This document shows positions 24,441-37,200 of a DNA stretch of 64,000 bases, piece after piece. Origin of the DNA: Certhia americana (Eukaryota; Chordata; Aves; Passeriformes; Certhiidae); assembly GCA_018697195.1 (NCBI GenBank), contig JAGMWU010000034.1, forward strand, positions 1,189,426 through 1,253,425, written 5' to 3'. The stretch's first letter is position 1. Each line of letters begins with the position of its first letter. A program made the position numbers and the translations under genes. The notes beneath the pieces were generated by a model that did no database searches, had not been told where the DNA came from, and saw nothing but the letters and a program-made list of their open reading frames with translations.

Positions 24441-24605
24441 TGCTACTTGAAGTTCCACAAGGCCAAGTTCAAAGTTGTGCACCTGGGTCAGGGCAATCCC
24501 AAGCACAAGGAGAGGCTGGGCAGCAAAGGGATTGAGAGCAGCCCTGAGAAGGACTAAAATCAGAGGTGTCCTGGGCTTTATCAAAAGCAACTTGGGCAGC
24601 AGGTG
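24440..24605 (+). mobile_element. CR1 LINE fragment, reverse-transcriptase region, internally deleted
   Basis: The plus strand encodes LKFHKAKFKVVHLGQGNP, then RLGSKGIESSPEKD, which matches the CR1 ORF2 segment 'KFNKAKCKVLHLGRGNP...' and '...IESSPAEKDLGV' that lies downstream of the catalytic YADD-type motif. Right after EKD (about 24554) the frame stops. The sequence then jumps to 'tcctgggctttatcaaaagcaacttgggcagcagg', which in CR1 lies about 60-80 bases further on, so an internal deletion has occurred. Neither the catalytic domain nor the 3' end is present. This is a dead fragment. Confidence 0.8.
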
Positions 24606-24791
24606 TAATATTTTGATATTGCTCAAGCAAAGTAAGGAAATTGTTGTTCTGTGATAAGCAGCTGCCCAGCTGCAGTGGGAATAAAGGCCTGCAAAAATGC
24701 AGTGCATGAACACCCAAAGCTTTAAGCACCTCAGCTCAGTGTAGTACCTAAGTCCAGTACTCAAGGGATTCCACACACCAGCTGACTAATT

Positions 24792-25320
24792 TCTTTATTT
24801 TTTTTTTTGCAATAGCACGGAATGTTGGTGAATTATTTTATTTTATTTATCAGCTTCACATAATAGGCACAGTGAGAAAAGGCAGGTAGGAGCAGTAGGA
24901 GCAGTAGGAGCAATTTTTTGTCCAAACCACAACTGAAATCTGAGAATATTCATTGCAAAATATTTATAAGTTATCATATGTCTTCCAAATTTACAACTGA
25001 ATACAGAACATTTCCCTGGCTTTAAAAAAAGTTACAGACTTTATAATCTCTGCTTCTTTCAACCGAGTTTGTATCAAGGAACTTATTACTGCGAAGACAA
25101 TGTACAATCTCTGCAGGTGTTCTTTCACCCTGAAGGTGACTTTGTAAAAGTTGCTGACTCAGATCTCAGTTTCGAGGTTCAGTTAATCACTAGTTGTCTT
25201 CGCAAAAATACAGCTTGCATTTTAGTACCAGAAAAAGCTCATGAAGTCTGCCTGGGGAAACACAACAGGTCTCCCTGCCTTTCACCATAATCTTTCCCCT
25301 TCTTTAACTCCTTGTGCTGA
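24792..25320. other. Non-coding DNA, no gene seen
   Basis: Contains a short T-run and three tandem copies of a 9-base unit (24886-24912). A plus-strand open frame at 25069-25290 (73 codons) is not recognised and is of chance length. Confidence 0.5.
24886..24912 (+). repeat. 9-base tandem repeat, three copies
   Basis: GTAGGAGCA is repeated three times perfectly. Confidence 0.95.
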
Positions 25321-25328
25321 GAGAAACG

Positions 25329-25400
25329 CGTGACAAGCATTTTGTTACACTTCTTACGCATCCACTTTCCTCAGCTGTAAGTGCCAACAATAAGACACAA
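25329..25400 (+). repeat. MIR-like SINE core fossil
   Basis: The order GTGAC - 9 bases - GTTAC - 17 bases - TTTCCTCAGCTGTAA - GTGCCAACAATAA resembles the MIR core 'GTGACcttgggcaaGTTAC...gTTTCCTCAtCTGTAAaatgggataata'. The spacing between GTGAC and GTTAC equals that of the MIR consensus as I remember it, and the next interval is three bases shorter. The tRNA-related head is not recognisable upstream. MIR elements are ancient and rare in birds, so survival here is of some interest. Confidence 0.5.
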
Positions 25401-26408
25401 ATACCAGAAGCATTTCTGATGTTGTGATGGTACCTGATTGCTTGGTTAGGACTCTTCACTGTTTGATAGGTTAATAAAGATGAGCTGATGGAGATACTCA
25501 TCACACACAGACTCCCAGGTCATGAAATAGGAGCACAGACACAGCCTCAGTTACGCAGGAATTAATGATGAAAGGGCACAGACAGTTAAAACAGACAGGG
25601 GACAGTGGCAGAAAACTTACTTGATTATTTTAATTTCCTAAACATTGTGGGATCTGAATGGGTCTTTAAACTTCATATGCTCTAGCATTTGTCTGAAGCC
25701 ATTATCTCATCCAGAGCTCTCACCTCTGTGCAAGAGAAAAAGACTCTGATACAAAAATAGTGAGATCTAATCAGAGTTTATTGCTTCTGGTATAAGCATG
25801 GCCATAGGGGGTTTTATCGTTTTATTAAATTTACAAACTTGAGCATCCATATTTGGGATCAAAAGGTAACCCTGTGCAGAGTGCCAGGCTGGATTTCTCA
25901 TAGAATAAAAAACCTTCTCTTGTAATTTGTTGGAAAAATAGGTGACTTTTCATTACTGAAGCAGGGCAAGTTAACTTTTCTTCAGATTATATTCAGAATT
26001 GATAATCTCTTTATATAAGAGGGGGCAAGTCCCTAAACCTGGACCTCTAACTACAGCTTCACTGCAATCGTACAGAGTAATCTTATCACTCTCCTAGGGG
26101 ATAACACTAGGATTGCCTACAGAGGAGAAGACTAAAATTTAGGGAATTTCAGCAGCTCTAAATCACAAATGGCTCATATTGCTTAGTAAAGCACTGCTGT
26201 ATGTGACTCAGTTGCTCCTCAGTGCACTTCCATGCAAACACAGTTCAAACTTACTTCAGGAGAACATTTTTTGATTTATACCTGCATAGAAAAGCAACAG
26301 ATTTTCTGACTAGGTTGTCTCAAAGTGCTAGGTCCAGTCCAGGAACCAAGTGTTCGTTATTTTAATGGTAGATTTTGTAATAGCATTGAGAAAAATAAAA
26401 ATTATTCT

Positions 26409-26410
<2 letters not shown>
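25401..26410. other. Non-coding DNA, no gene seen
   Basis: AT-rich sequence with no recognised family. The sequence of 25726-25740 contains a purine-rich stretch that reads as a good acceptor on the minus strand, but every following frame meets a stop. Confidence 0.5.

Positions 26411-26438
<28 letters not shown>
26411..26438 (+). repeat. Poly-T tract (28 T)
   Basis: The longest homopolymer in the window, 28 consecutive T. As poly-A on the minus strand it could be the tail of a retroposed RNA inserted in minus orientation, but the DNA at 26439 onward is not recognisable as such. Confidence 0.95.
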
Positions 26439-26444
<6 letters not shown>

Positions 26445-27815
26445 GAAACCCACAAGAATATCCCAGCTTCATAATAATAGTTAAGGACCCTAGAAGTCTT
26501 TTTGCTGAGATTTTTTTAGATGTTACCTGAGCTCCCCAATTTTAATTTTACTAAATTTTACATAATTCCCACTAAGACAGAAGTAACACAGCTCAGACAA
26601 GTAGCAATAATCTTTCTTAATTTCTGGGTGTTAAGTCTGATTTGAATCACAAATCTCCTCTTTTTCAGCCTTTTCTGTTTACTGAAAAAATCTGTGTTGT
26701 TGTCCAAATCCATTTTACAGGCATGATACACTTAACAAAAAAAATCTCACATATTAATGCTAATAGCAGTAGCAGCCATGACACAAAATAAATCACAAAG
26801 TTTTCTATTTGACCTGGGAGGCTTGGACCTGTAAGGCAGATATTTGCAGCAAATTTCTTAATTCTTGCATTCTTCTTAATGAATAAAGCTATTCTCCTAA
26901 AAAAGGAAGTTAGCAACAAAATAAAATGGAAACAGAAACTGTTGTTTTGTTGGGTCTTTTTTAAATTTAAAAAGGTAACTTTTATTAAGGGCTTATAAGG
27001 AAACACGAAGTAGCACAAGTTGGCAGCAACATATCAAAGTAAAATAATGGCAAAATATCATTACATTGCCATCTGGTGACAGCAAAATGGTTTATTGAAA
27101 TAGCCTGAGGATATCACCTCTGCTCCTGTGAGAGATATACACATACCCATACAGCACCAGCAGCTATTTAAACAGGACTGTATTCACAGCTGAGCATGTC
27201 TGCAGGGACAACTCTTTACAGAAATCTTCTCTTTGGTCACTGCACATCACTTCTCTGCATGCTCACCCGGTGTCCTTCAAGTGCTAGCACTGCAAATCCT
27301 TTGGGGCAAAAACAGCCCAATTTTTTATATATACACATATACATTCATTTAGATACACACAGGTGTGTACATATAGCATGTGTGTATGCATACAAGACAC
27401 TCCCTTGTTTCCATTAAAGCGATGACTGACACCACAGAAGCCTGGGCTCAATCCCTCCATATTTTACATGGGAAGCAGAGGCACCAAGGAAATCTGCATT
27501 ACATCCATCCAGGAGCTGTAGCCACTTTCCAGCTCAGCTGGCCACGTGAGATGGCACCCACCACTAGCCTGATTGGTAGGCTGGGAAGCTCAAGTGTGAT
27601 GTGAGGTACGTCAACAATCCTTACTGTGTGCTCAGCACCACCACTAGGACCAGTGGGAACCTCTTTAGGCACCAGCTCAGGTCTTTCTCAAGGCCTTGGA
27701 ATTCAGCCTTCCTACCTGCACAGACACAACTGACATCACAGGCTTTCCTTGCAGCAGGCCCCTAAAGAAATTTAAACCTGTCATCCAAACCCAGGCAAAT
27801 AAAAGACTCAGACTT
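26439..27815. other. Non-coding DNA, no gene seen
   Basis: AT-rich. The minus-strand frame at 26665-27018 is 117 codons long but full of F, I, K, L and N as expected from AT-rich DNA. Around 27326-27390 there is a short TATA/CACA-type low-complexity stretch with an ACACAGGTGTGT palindrome. Confidence 0.5.
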
Positions 27816-27819
27816 TAGA

Positions 27820-28080
27820 GATAACACAATTAAGGTTTCTCCAAAGTGGCTGTCATCCCCTAATGTGTATTTAGACAAGTAGCAAAAGCCCAGATGCATT
27901 ATGGGATGATAAAACCCACCTTGGAGGGACTTAATGCTTAATTAAAAGGACGAACACTGCAATAAATGCACTAATGAGATAAAATCACACTAAGTCCTAA
28001 ATCTTATGGAGCCAAAGTGTCAGTCTGAGTTTTAATTAATAGAGTCCTATATGGGTTTCTCAGAAATAATAATAAAACAT
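27820..28080. promoter_or_regulatory. Candidate conserved non-coding / enhancer-like block
   Basis: Repeat-free AT-rich sequence with clustered homeodomain-type cores, for example TTAATGCTTAATTAAAAG (27931-27948) and TTTTAATTAATAG near 28030. Function is inferred only. Confidence 0.2.
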
Positions 28081-29100
28081 TGAAGTAGTAAATCACATCT
28101 GAAATTTGTCACAAACTTCTTCCAAATCCTAGAGATTTTTTATTTAGGATTCCACAGTTTGCACAATTCCAAAGATGACTAGCCCTTTTTAAATGCTACT
28201 GCAATAGTTTTAAATTATAAAATTGTTTTATTGCTAGTTTAGCCCAATATTTGACATGAATGTTTATCAACACTCCTTTTTCTCGTCTTCCTGTTTTCTT
28301 GCTTCTATCCCTTAGAAATGCTGAGCTAGTCCATAGCACTCAAACATCAAGCTACACACAGTCCAGAGGTCACAATATTTCTCCTGGAAATGCTTTATTT
28401 TTATCTTCATGAACCTAAACCCCACAAACCCAAGAAATGGTGTTTTCTTTCCAGCCCAAGGGTGAGCTGTGTTTGGTGGAACACACCACAATGTGCCTTT
28501 CTGCTGTGGTCATGTTTGAAACCCAGCCAAGTCAACAGACCTCCTTCCCACCAGCTCCAGTGGATTTGGAATAAGCCAGTTGGCCATTATCTCACAAAGT
28601 TAGTTTGTGGCTGTCTCTGTACAGCTCCTTGTCTTATTTGCCGGTAAAACTGAGCCTGTAATGCATTGTTTTCAGCCCTATATGGTACTGGGATCAGGTC
28701 AGCTGTCCCTGCATCTGCTCTATTATCTTTTCCTGCAATTTTTCAGTTGTTTCCTCCATTTCATGATGCTCTGAGGAGATTCCTGAGGTGGCTGAAGGCT
28801 CAGCTCATCTTTCTCAGGCAGGGATTGCTTATGCCATTAAACGTGGACTTTAAGCCTGGAGGGTGGACCAGGGCATCCACCCTGGGAAGGCAAGGAGAAC
28901 GCCAAGGGCACTGGACCCCCAGTGTCACCTCCATGTCCCTAACATTAGGCTCTGTCACCCTCTAGTGGGCTACGTACAGTGTTTTACCATCCCATAGGTG
29001 ACATCCTGCCCCAGGACCTCTGAAGAGTTTTAACTTTGGGTGGCAGAGATTCCAGTTTCACTGCACAGAGATGACTCAAGCTCTTGGCACTTGCAAGTCC
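28081..29100. other. Non-coding DNA, no gene seen
   Basis: Somewhat more GC-rich from 28760 to 28980. No recognisable exon or repeat. Confidence 0.5.
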
Positions 29101-29123
29101 CCTCTCTTATATTTTCTTTTCTC

Positions 29124-29265
29124 AAAGAAAAAAAACCCCATGCACATACACAAAAAAACCCCAACCGAAAAAAAAGGAAAAGAAACCAAACAAACCAACC
29201 AACCAAACCACAAATAAACGCAATCCCCCCCCCAAACAAGGACACCCGCAAAAAACCACAGCCTG
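29124..29265 (+). repeat. A/C-rich low-complexity stretch
   Basis: About 140 bases made of A-runs, AACC/CCAA words and a run of nine C near 29225-29233. The open frames on both strands here (K/P/N/T-rich on plus, F/L/W-rich on minus) are products of the base composition and not genes. Confidence 0.85.
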
Positions 29266-30790
29266 CAAACTGCCCATAAAGCAGCAATGAAGAAACAGTA
29301 AAATGATGTCAATGTACACTGGCGGATGGTACCAGAGTATGTCCACATTAAACTTTTATGTATGTATTTATGCATTATGCATGTACTACTCAGCAAATCT
29401 ATATTAATTTGTAAAAGAGAGAAATTAATATTAATATACACATTGCACATATTAAGCAGATTTTGACCTGCTTTTTGCCGGTTGGCACACAAAATGTGCA
29501 GCCCTGCTCATTACTCGATGCCCTGAAATGCATTAAAGGGGCTAGGACACAATGAGCACCTTGAAGGAGAATGCAAACAAGATTTTGTCTCCTAAAATAA
29601 ATGCATCTGCAGTGTTCCCCAAATAATTTTCTCATTTTTAAAGTATTTTTTACTTCTTGTCTACTGGCACATCCAAACTGTACATTTTAAAATACAGTTT
29701 TGGGTCCAAAAACTCTTTTTGAGTATCTAAGCACCATGAGAAACCTTTTCCTTTTATGTGTGTGTAGGTGGAAAGGCCTGATTTTTTAGGGGCAACTTAT
29801 TTGGGTAAGAATACCTTGCTAAAACATCTCCAGCTATTACAAAGGCAACCTTTTCTGGCTATCTTACTTTTCCACAGCCAATGAGCACTGAGACAGAGTT
29901 TAGGGCTAACAGGTTATACAGTTCTTTGCAGCACACCAGGATTGTATTTTTCACCCGTTTCCCCAGGCCAGTACTAACATGCACTGCCAAGAAAATTGGC
30001 AGTAAAAACACTAAGCTTTTTTTCCCTGGAAGTGCAAGAATAAAAAAAGACCAGAATTGATAAGTGGGATCCATTAACATCATTTCAAGAGTAGCATATG
30101 AACCAAAGCCAGCAAGCTTTCTATTTAATATCTGCCTTCCAGACTCACAAAATTTGGCCTTTTTCTCTGGTCCTGTTTCACATTGTTATATACTTGCAAT
30201 AAAACAGCAACTGGGAGCTCCATTTATGGACTGCATCCACAAGCTGCTAATACAAAATAATCATCCATGCCCTGAAGGTGAAGTACTTATGACTTAACAA
30301 AACTTGATGAGATTTCCTAACTTCCCTCTTTCATGATGGCAGAGATCCCATGAATTAGAGCAAATCTCACATTTCCACTTCACATCTACTAGACCCTTTC
30401 TCAGGCAGGGAGTCAGCACAGGGAGTTTTCCACCTCAAAATCTTTGCTTGCAGATGTTTTGGACCAGAAATGGTGTGGCCACCTACCAATTCAGCATGAA
30501 CCTGCCCTAAGCCAGGTGAGTCTACCCAAGACTGCCCAACCAAGGCACAGAATGGATGAACCAGAAAGGAGCAGCAGTGTGGAAAGATGCCCCTGTTCCC
30601 TCCAGCCTCCTGCCATCTCTCTGTGTGACATGGCAGCCCTCGCCCCTGGCTGTCAAAGCAAGGCAGACACTTACACTGTTTGACTTCATAACACCACAGC
30701 CAAATCAAATGCACAGCCACTGCTTCCTCAGATGTCTATATTTCATTTAAACTGGGATAAAGCAAAGAAACTGGAATATTGTCTCATCAT
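29266..30790. other. Non-coding DNA, no gene called
   Basis: No repeat recognised. On the minus strand, segments near 29874-29989 and 30675-30735 have donor/acceptor contexts and open frames, but the peptides are not recognised and such segments are easy to find by chance. Confidence 0.45.
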
Positions 30791-30799
30791 GCATTCTAA

Positions 30800-31285
30800 A
30801 TCAGCCAGGGTAGAAAATAATGGGGAGTTAATCAGATCACTGAAACTCTAATTCACTTGGTATTGATCAGGCAGATTCCTAATGGGACGGCAGACCAATT
30901 TCAAATTACAGTAAGCTGACTTATCCTGGAATACCAATGACCAGCTCCTGAGAGGAGCCAGGACAGACTGCGGGCTCTCCTCCTGTTATGGCACATGCCT
31001 GACTGAATGCATCAATGTATAATATGATGTGGCATTTGGCTAATTAATAGGAGATTGATGAAAGGTGCAGTTTTGAAAGCAGAAGTCTCACTTGAATAAA
31101 TGTGGAGTGAAAGTCCCAGCAGGGATGAAGTACACAGAGCCTTAGAAACAATTATTAAAAAAAAGGAAGATGGGAGCTAATGAAAGGTAATGCAATTAAA
31201 TCAGGCTTTTCATTATATTAATCAGAGGCTTCATCACTGAAATCTAATATATGGTACATTTAACTCTTCACAGGCTTTATTTATA
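30800..31285. promoter_or_regulatory. Candidate conserved non-coding / enhancer-like block
   Basis: This is the most enhancer-like stretch of the window by eye. Nearly 500 bases are free of recognised repeats and rich in TAAT/ATTA cores, including GCTAATTAATAGG (31040-31051 region) and the run from AGCTAATGAAAGG to TATATTAATCAG (31171-31227). This suggests a developmental regulatory element but rests on motif texture alone. Confidence 0.25.
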
Positions 31286-31289
31286 ATTT

Positions 31290-34200
31290 ATTTAGAAAAT
31301 GCTTTGAATTATGACCATGGTGTCACACTCTGTCCCAAAGGGGAAACCTGCAAGCAGAGGGAGCCAGGGAAGAGTTACCATCATTTACATTGTGCTTCCA
31401 GGTCAGAAATCCTTCCTTAACAAACTGTTTCTGATCAAATCCTGCTGTCTTTATGCAGTGACAGGAATAAAGGGTTGCACTTGTGGTGATTTCCTCTGCT
31501 TGCTGGAGCTACTGGGGGAAAATGGTACTTCCATTGCTCTTCAGAGCAAAGGATGCCCAGCCGAACAGGGTTCCATGTAGTGATTTTTTGAACACATCCA
31601 CACAAAAGTTAATTAATCTGTGTGGTGGTTACTGGACAGCCTCCCAACTTCTACTTGTAAGAGTATACCTCTTGTAATGTGCTGCACAAGTTCTGTGTCA
31701 CCCCTTATATGACTGGCAGTACTTCCAGAGGTGGGTTTGTCCTTCCCCTCCTCACAGAAAAAACCCAAAACTGGACAAAAGTAATCCAAGCTGGAACTAT
31801 GCCAGGCTTCTAACACAGAAGAGGATCTACAAACAGTGTGCATTCCCTTCTGGAATGGAATTTAACTTGCTGATCTGCTCTGGGTGCAAAGCTGGAAGTG
31901 TAGATATAGTAAACATGTGTCACATGCTTATTTTTATATATATGCACACAGACCACTTCAGGTGTAATTGTACCTCAATGTACTGTACTTCTTTGTGATG
32001 AACTTGATGGTTACAATTAATTTTTTAATTTTAATCCTATATATTCACTTGTTTACCGTCACCTCTAAACTGATAGACCTTAAATATTTTATGTCTTGCC
32101 TGAAAACTGGTAAAATCAAAGGAAAAGGACTTGAGGTTTCTGTAGAACTGAAGTCTGCCTTTAGCTAAAGGAAACCAGAGCAAACGCCCTTCTGGAGAGG
32201 CTGCTGCATCCCTCCTTCTTGAAGTTGTGTGGTAACCCCATACCCAGTTGATGGGGACACAACAAGGGTCTGCCTGGTTTTCTCTGACCCTGTTATATGA
32301 TGTGTTTCCAGCTCTCATTCCAGAACAATTCTAAAAATACCCATGATTACTGTCAGGCAAGGCAGAACAGTTGAATCACAAATGTGCTTATTTTCTGGGG
32401 CGTAAGAACCCAGAGAGGGTAGGGAGTTTGCCATAGTGATGGGTGCAGTGACAGATCTGAAGGAGCACCGGCATCCCTCTGAGAGAAAATCAGAGCTTCT
32501 CCACAACCTTTCTGTTCCTATCTGCTGCTTTGGCCAATAACCCTCTCCAACACCTAATGCCAATACCAACCTCTTCTAACAAGGTGTTAATGATTGCTAA
32601 ACACACCTACTGGGATTCCCTGGAATCCAGTTGCCCATGGTTTAGTTTGGAGAAACTACATTGGAGAGGAAGGCTGCTGTCACAGCCCCGGCACAAAGGG
32701 CAGAGGTCCAGCTGTGCTGCAGCAGGTTTCCATGGAGGCGCAGGCACAAGAGGCTTGCCTGCCCTGGGAATAGCTCCTATGGCTCTTGGCATCATGCTCG
32801 ATGCCAGGTTTCCCCAAGCAGAGGAACTGTGAAGCAAAGCTAATGGGGCAGTTGTCCTCAGAGTAGTACGTCGGAGTAAATCCATTTGTGGAATCACATT
32901 TGTGGAATCGCGAGGGTGGCAAGTCATTAACAAACAGCAGCTTCCACTTAACCTAACACACAGCAAGACCTCATACCAAATTAGCATCAACATACTTGCT
33001 GTTTACATAAATCCTTTCCTTCAGTGTATTTCCCATGTCTTTTTAAGCTATCCAGATAAAATCCCCCGGCAGTCCAACACCAGCAACCCAGGGGCAGCAG
33101 CTGACTCCAACAGCACAGCCTCAAAAAAAAGAGAAGATGGAAATGTCCATTTGATCCCACTTGACCTTCTCTTTTGGTTATGCTGCTACCTGACAACTAC
33201 CCTGAGCATAACAGTGGAAGACAGAGCTCAGAACACTCCAGGTATGGGAAAGTAAATTGTCACAGTCCTAAAAGCTGTTTTACAGGAGAGAAACCTTCAG
33301 TTCATGGGGGGAAAAAATAGAAGGAACATCACTTCTGCACTCACATCCAGCCAAACATGAAGGATTCATATGGTTTACCCCTGGGGTGAGATCTGACTCT
33401 GGCAAAAAGTCTTTCAGTCAGAATTCAGAGTTAGAAATTGCCGTTTTAAAGGAGATGATAAAGTTCCTCACTTTGAATTACTCATGTTTTTTAAAAAAAG
33501 TGTTTATTCATTTCCACTGTATGTTTCAAGATTTTACTTTGTATTTCATCCTCTCCTTCCATTCCCTACATTATTTGCTGAACTTCTCAAGTAATTTATG
33601 AATATACATGAAGGCATATGCATTTGGTGACAGTTTTTCCAAAAAACATTAGAGAGCTGCATTCAGAACTGCTCAGCAACAGACAAATTCTTTCTACTTG
33701 CAGCAAGAACACCAGGGTGAATGGAACTATGCTAATACTGACAATTTTTTAAATAACTGACCATTAATGAAACAAGTTTCCAAAAGCTCTGCTCCAAAGA
33801 GGTTGAGACATGTAGTGTTGCTGAAGCCTCTTGCCTGGCTGAGTTTGGGGTAGAGAAACGTCCAGCCACAGAAACAAAGGCTGTTTCTCTGCCTGGATTC
33901 AAACAACCAAATAAGTGACAAGCTTTGCATACATACACAGAGAGAAAAGAGATCATTAAGGAATGGACAAGATAGGCATTCCCTTTGCAGTTGTTTTCTC
34001 ACCTCATGGAGTTCTTCATGGAAAACTGGAATTATTTTAAGAGGAATGACAGCAAAGCAGGAAATTGTTAGCAACGTGATGTGGCACTTACTTTTAAAGT
34101 TCCATTTATTCCCTGCAGGCTCAGTACAGATTGTGCATCACCACTGGCTGTTTCACTGCTTGGAGCAGACAGTCACAAATACCTCTGATTTACCGGAGAG

Positions 34201-37200
34201 GATTCAGAAGTAAAAATAGCAAGACATGCACAGAGAAGGGCTGCCTGTGGCTCTTTTGGCAAGCTTTGTAGCAAAGGAACAGATCCTGCCAAAACAAACC
34301 TCTCCACCCACCCCCTCGCAGAAAAAGCAAGAAAAAAAGTCTTTACTGAAGGTGGACTTTTTCTACAGTAAGACTGACCTTTTAGTCTGCAATTGATGGG
34401 CTACAAGAAAGGTTGAAGAGAATGCCACTGCATTTAGAGGGTTTCAGGGCATCCTCATAAACTTAACTGAGGATATCGATCACTCTGCTCCAGGAAGCCC
34501 TGGTGGAGATGCAGTGTTAGACTTCAGTTGATGCTAACTCTCTTCCACAAAGCCATATACATCAGCTAGAAATTGTTATTAAGTGATGCTTTAGCAGCGT
34601 AGAAGTGTTTTCAAAACTGCATAACCACAGATAATATCCAGAATATGATCTAGCATTGGTCAGTGCTGAAGAGGAAAAACACCAGACTACTACGGTTTGC
34701 CATCTGCTGCTCATAATCGTGACTAAAACCAATGAGGAATAAAGGGAATAAACATTTCAGCCTGGGAAACAGTTTGAGTTTCTTTTCCCTTTGTCACAAA
34801 TGAATCTGTGCAGGAGGGGAAGTGTTTTAATGTTTTACAAAGCCATGCAAGTACAGGGTTTCCAAGCTGCCCCTGAATTAAAAAAATAGGTATTTTTCCT
34901 GGGTGAAGCCTAGTGCTGTTTCATAGGACCAACCATATACAATAAGTTCAATGGTCACAAGTGACTCACAGATTAAATTTGTCGTAATGTGAACCAGTAA
35001 TACTCAAATTACTTATCTAAACTGGGGAGAGGGGAGGGGGAAGACATCAAGAAAGCTTTCCCTTCCTTCCATCCTGCCCACCACACAGGGAGCAGGTATG
35101 AGATAATTATCAGATTTGATCTTGCCACATTTCAGTGACTAGGTCACTCCCTGATTTTGCAGGTATGCAACAGTCAAACCTTCTCTGAAGGAGAGAAGCA
35201 ACTGCTCCCACAAGGGTTTTGAACACTGTCAAAGAACATGGTTTATGCAGATTATACACAGCCAAGTGAAGTTTTAATAAATCCTTCTAGGAATGAGACA
35301 TCAGGAGTCAAAAAGGAGTAGCAACAAGCTCCAAAGCACATGTTTGCTAGGGAAAGGGGGTTGTTTTTGAAGAAAAGTTCAAATTTTATATCCTAGGAGA
35401 GCACAGCTGTGGTGGCAGGGGATCTGAGGTAATGTTGGGCTCTTTCTTGAGTACTTTGTGTGGCTCTCTATGCTGTGACATGTCGCATCCCTGCTTTAGG
35501 TCTGTTCCTTTCCATGCACCAAGCTGCCAGCTAGTTGATCCCACTTTCATTTCATCCACTGTTTACACGGTATCCTGCCAAAACATACTTGTGGGACAAC
35601 AAACTGACTTTAATTTCAAACCTCCCTAAGGTTTAATCCTGCTGCAGTGTGTGACAACTTTAGGATTTTTAAAACAAGTCCCACTACTTTATCTTAAGAA
35701 GCGCAGTGTTTTACATTTTCCCTTACCACATGACTGCAGAAACTGTAATATCTAAGATGCTCAGCTGGAATTAGGGCAAGGGCAAAAGTCAGCAAAGTGC
35801 CACCTATCAGATAAAAAGACAGAAAGAAAAGCCATGTCCATTTTCAATCAATCTGTAATTTTGCTTGAAATTTCTGAGCACTTAGCATCCCCCACCCTCC
35901 TCTGCCTCATTTTAAGTCAGTCTGTGCTCATGCTTTCCATCAGCTGTCTTCATCTCTCATCTTGATGCAACAAATATGTACACTTGCAACTAAATGCTTC
36001 AGTGGGACAGATTTCCAAGCTTGAACTTAACTACCCAAATTTATCTATGCCTCTTGGATCATTTTATGTAAACAGATGATAGAAGAAATATGACTTTCTC
36101 CCCACTTAGGCTGAGCACATTGTTCTGCGACAACAGAGTCCTGAGTGTGCCAGATGTATGTCAGCTCAAAAACACACAGACACATCAATTGCCACTGCCT
36201 CCCACTACCTACATCCAGGCACACTCACATCCAAGTATTGATTTCCAGAATTTCTCCAAGGAATGCCAAAAATAATAAACAAAAAATAAATCAAAAGCAA
36301 AAGCCTCTTTCCATTATGTATTAAATATCCTTCCATGAAGTTAGAACAAATAGGAGATGTATATAGAGTGCAATGGAGACATAAATCTAGTGTCGTAGTA
36401 ATCGATTTCTGCCTTGTTCTTTTATTTCCAGTAAATAATGATCTTCAGATCTTTCATGGTGGCACTACTGTAAAGTCTGCTAAGGGAACAGAGGCAGTGT
36501 TTCATCTTTGATACAACCAACAATAACGCAACTCTAAAATCATTACACTCACTTATTTCCTGTAGCACACTGGTAACAACATTTAGCAGGATCAAAGGAA
36601 ATTTACAGAGGGTATCCCCTCCACTAACCTCCATCTAATCATGTATATGATCAATAACACATTTTGTATTGTTCAGCAGGGCGCAGAAGGTACAGATTTC
36701 TGCACAAAATGATGCGGCCGTACATTTCCAGTCACTTTTTGGTATTCTAAAGAACACTACAAGCAGGAGTCATGCCTGGTTGGGTCAATTATATTTAGAG
36801 ATACTTCTTGTATGCAAATTAGAAGCAGAAGAAACTTCCCTAACCAGTCTTATTTTCACAAAGAGATGCACAATTTTTTTGTTACTAGTGTTGTGTAAAG
36901 CCTTCGTGTCCTTTCCTGCATTCAGTCTGAAATAGAATTTTTGATTTGGTGTGTGATCAAATGAGGCTATCAAATTATAAACCACAAATAAATCAATTTA
37001 ACAGCCACCGTGGGCAACTATTTATATCCTTCAAAAAAACCCCTAAAACTCCAACACAATAAGAGGGAATCTCAGAGTACCAAAAAAGAAAAATTAAATT
37101 TACTTTGAAGTCAGTATTGTAACCACCACATTTTCCAATATTTGATTAAATACACACATTTCTTGACTTTGCACTAAATGAGAGCAAAATGTCAACCTTA

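Noticed and set aside
26529..26571. Minus-strand 45-base exon next to one at 26829-26888
   Set aside because: Each has excellent splice signals but their phases are incompatible, which shows how common false exon signals are in this AT-rich DNA.
29076..29492. Hydrophobic minus-strand and basic plus-strand proteins at 29.0-29.5 kb
   Set aside because: Both are translations of an A/C-rich low-complexity stretch. Phe/Leu/Trp on one strand and Lys/Pro/Asn on the other reflect base composition.
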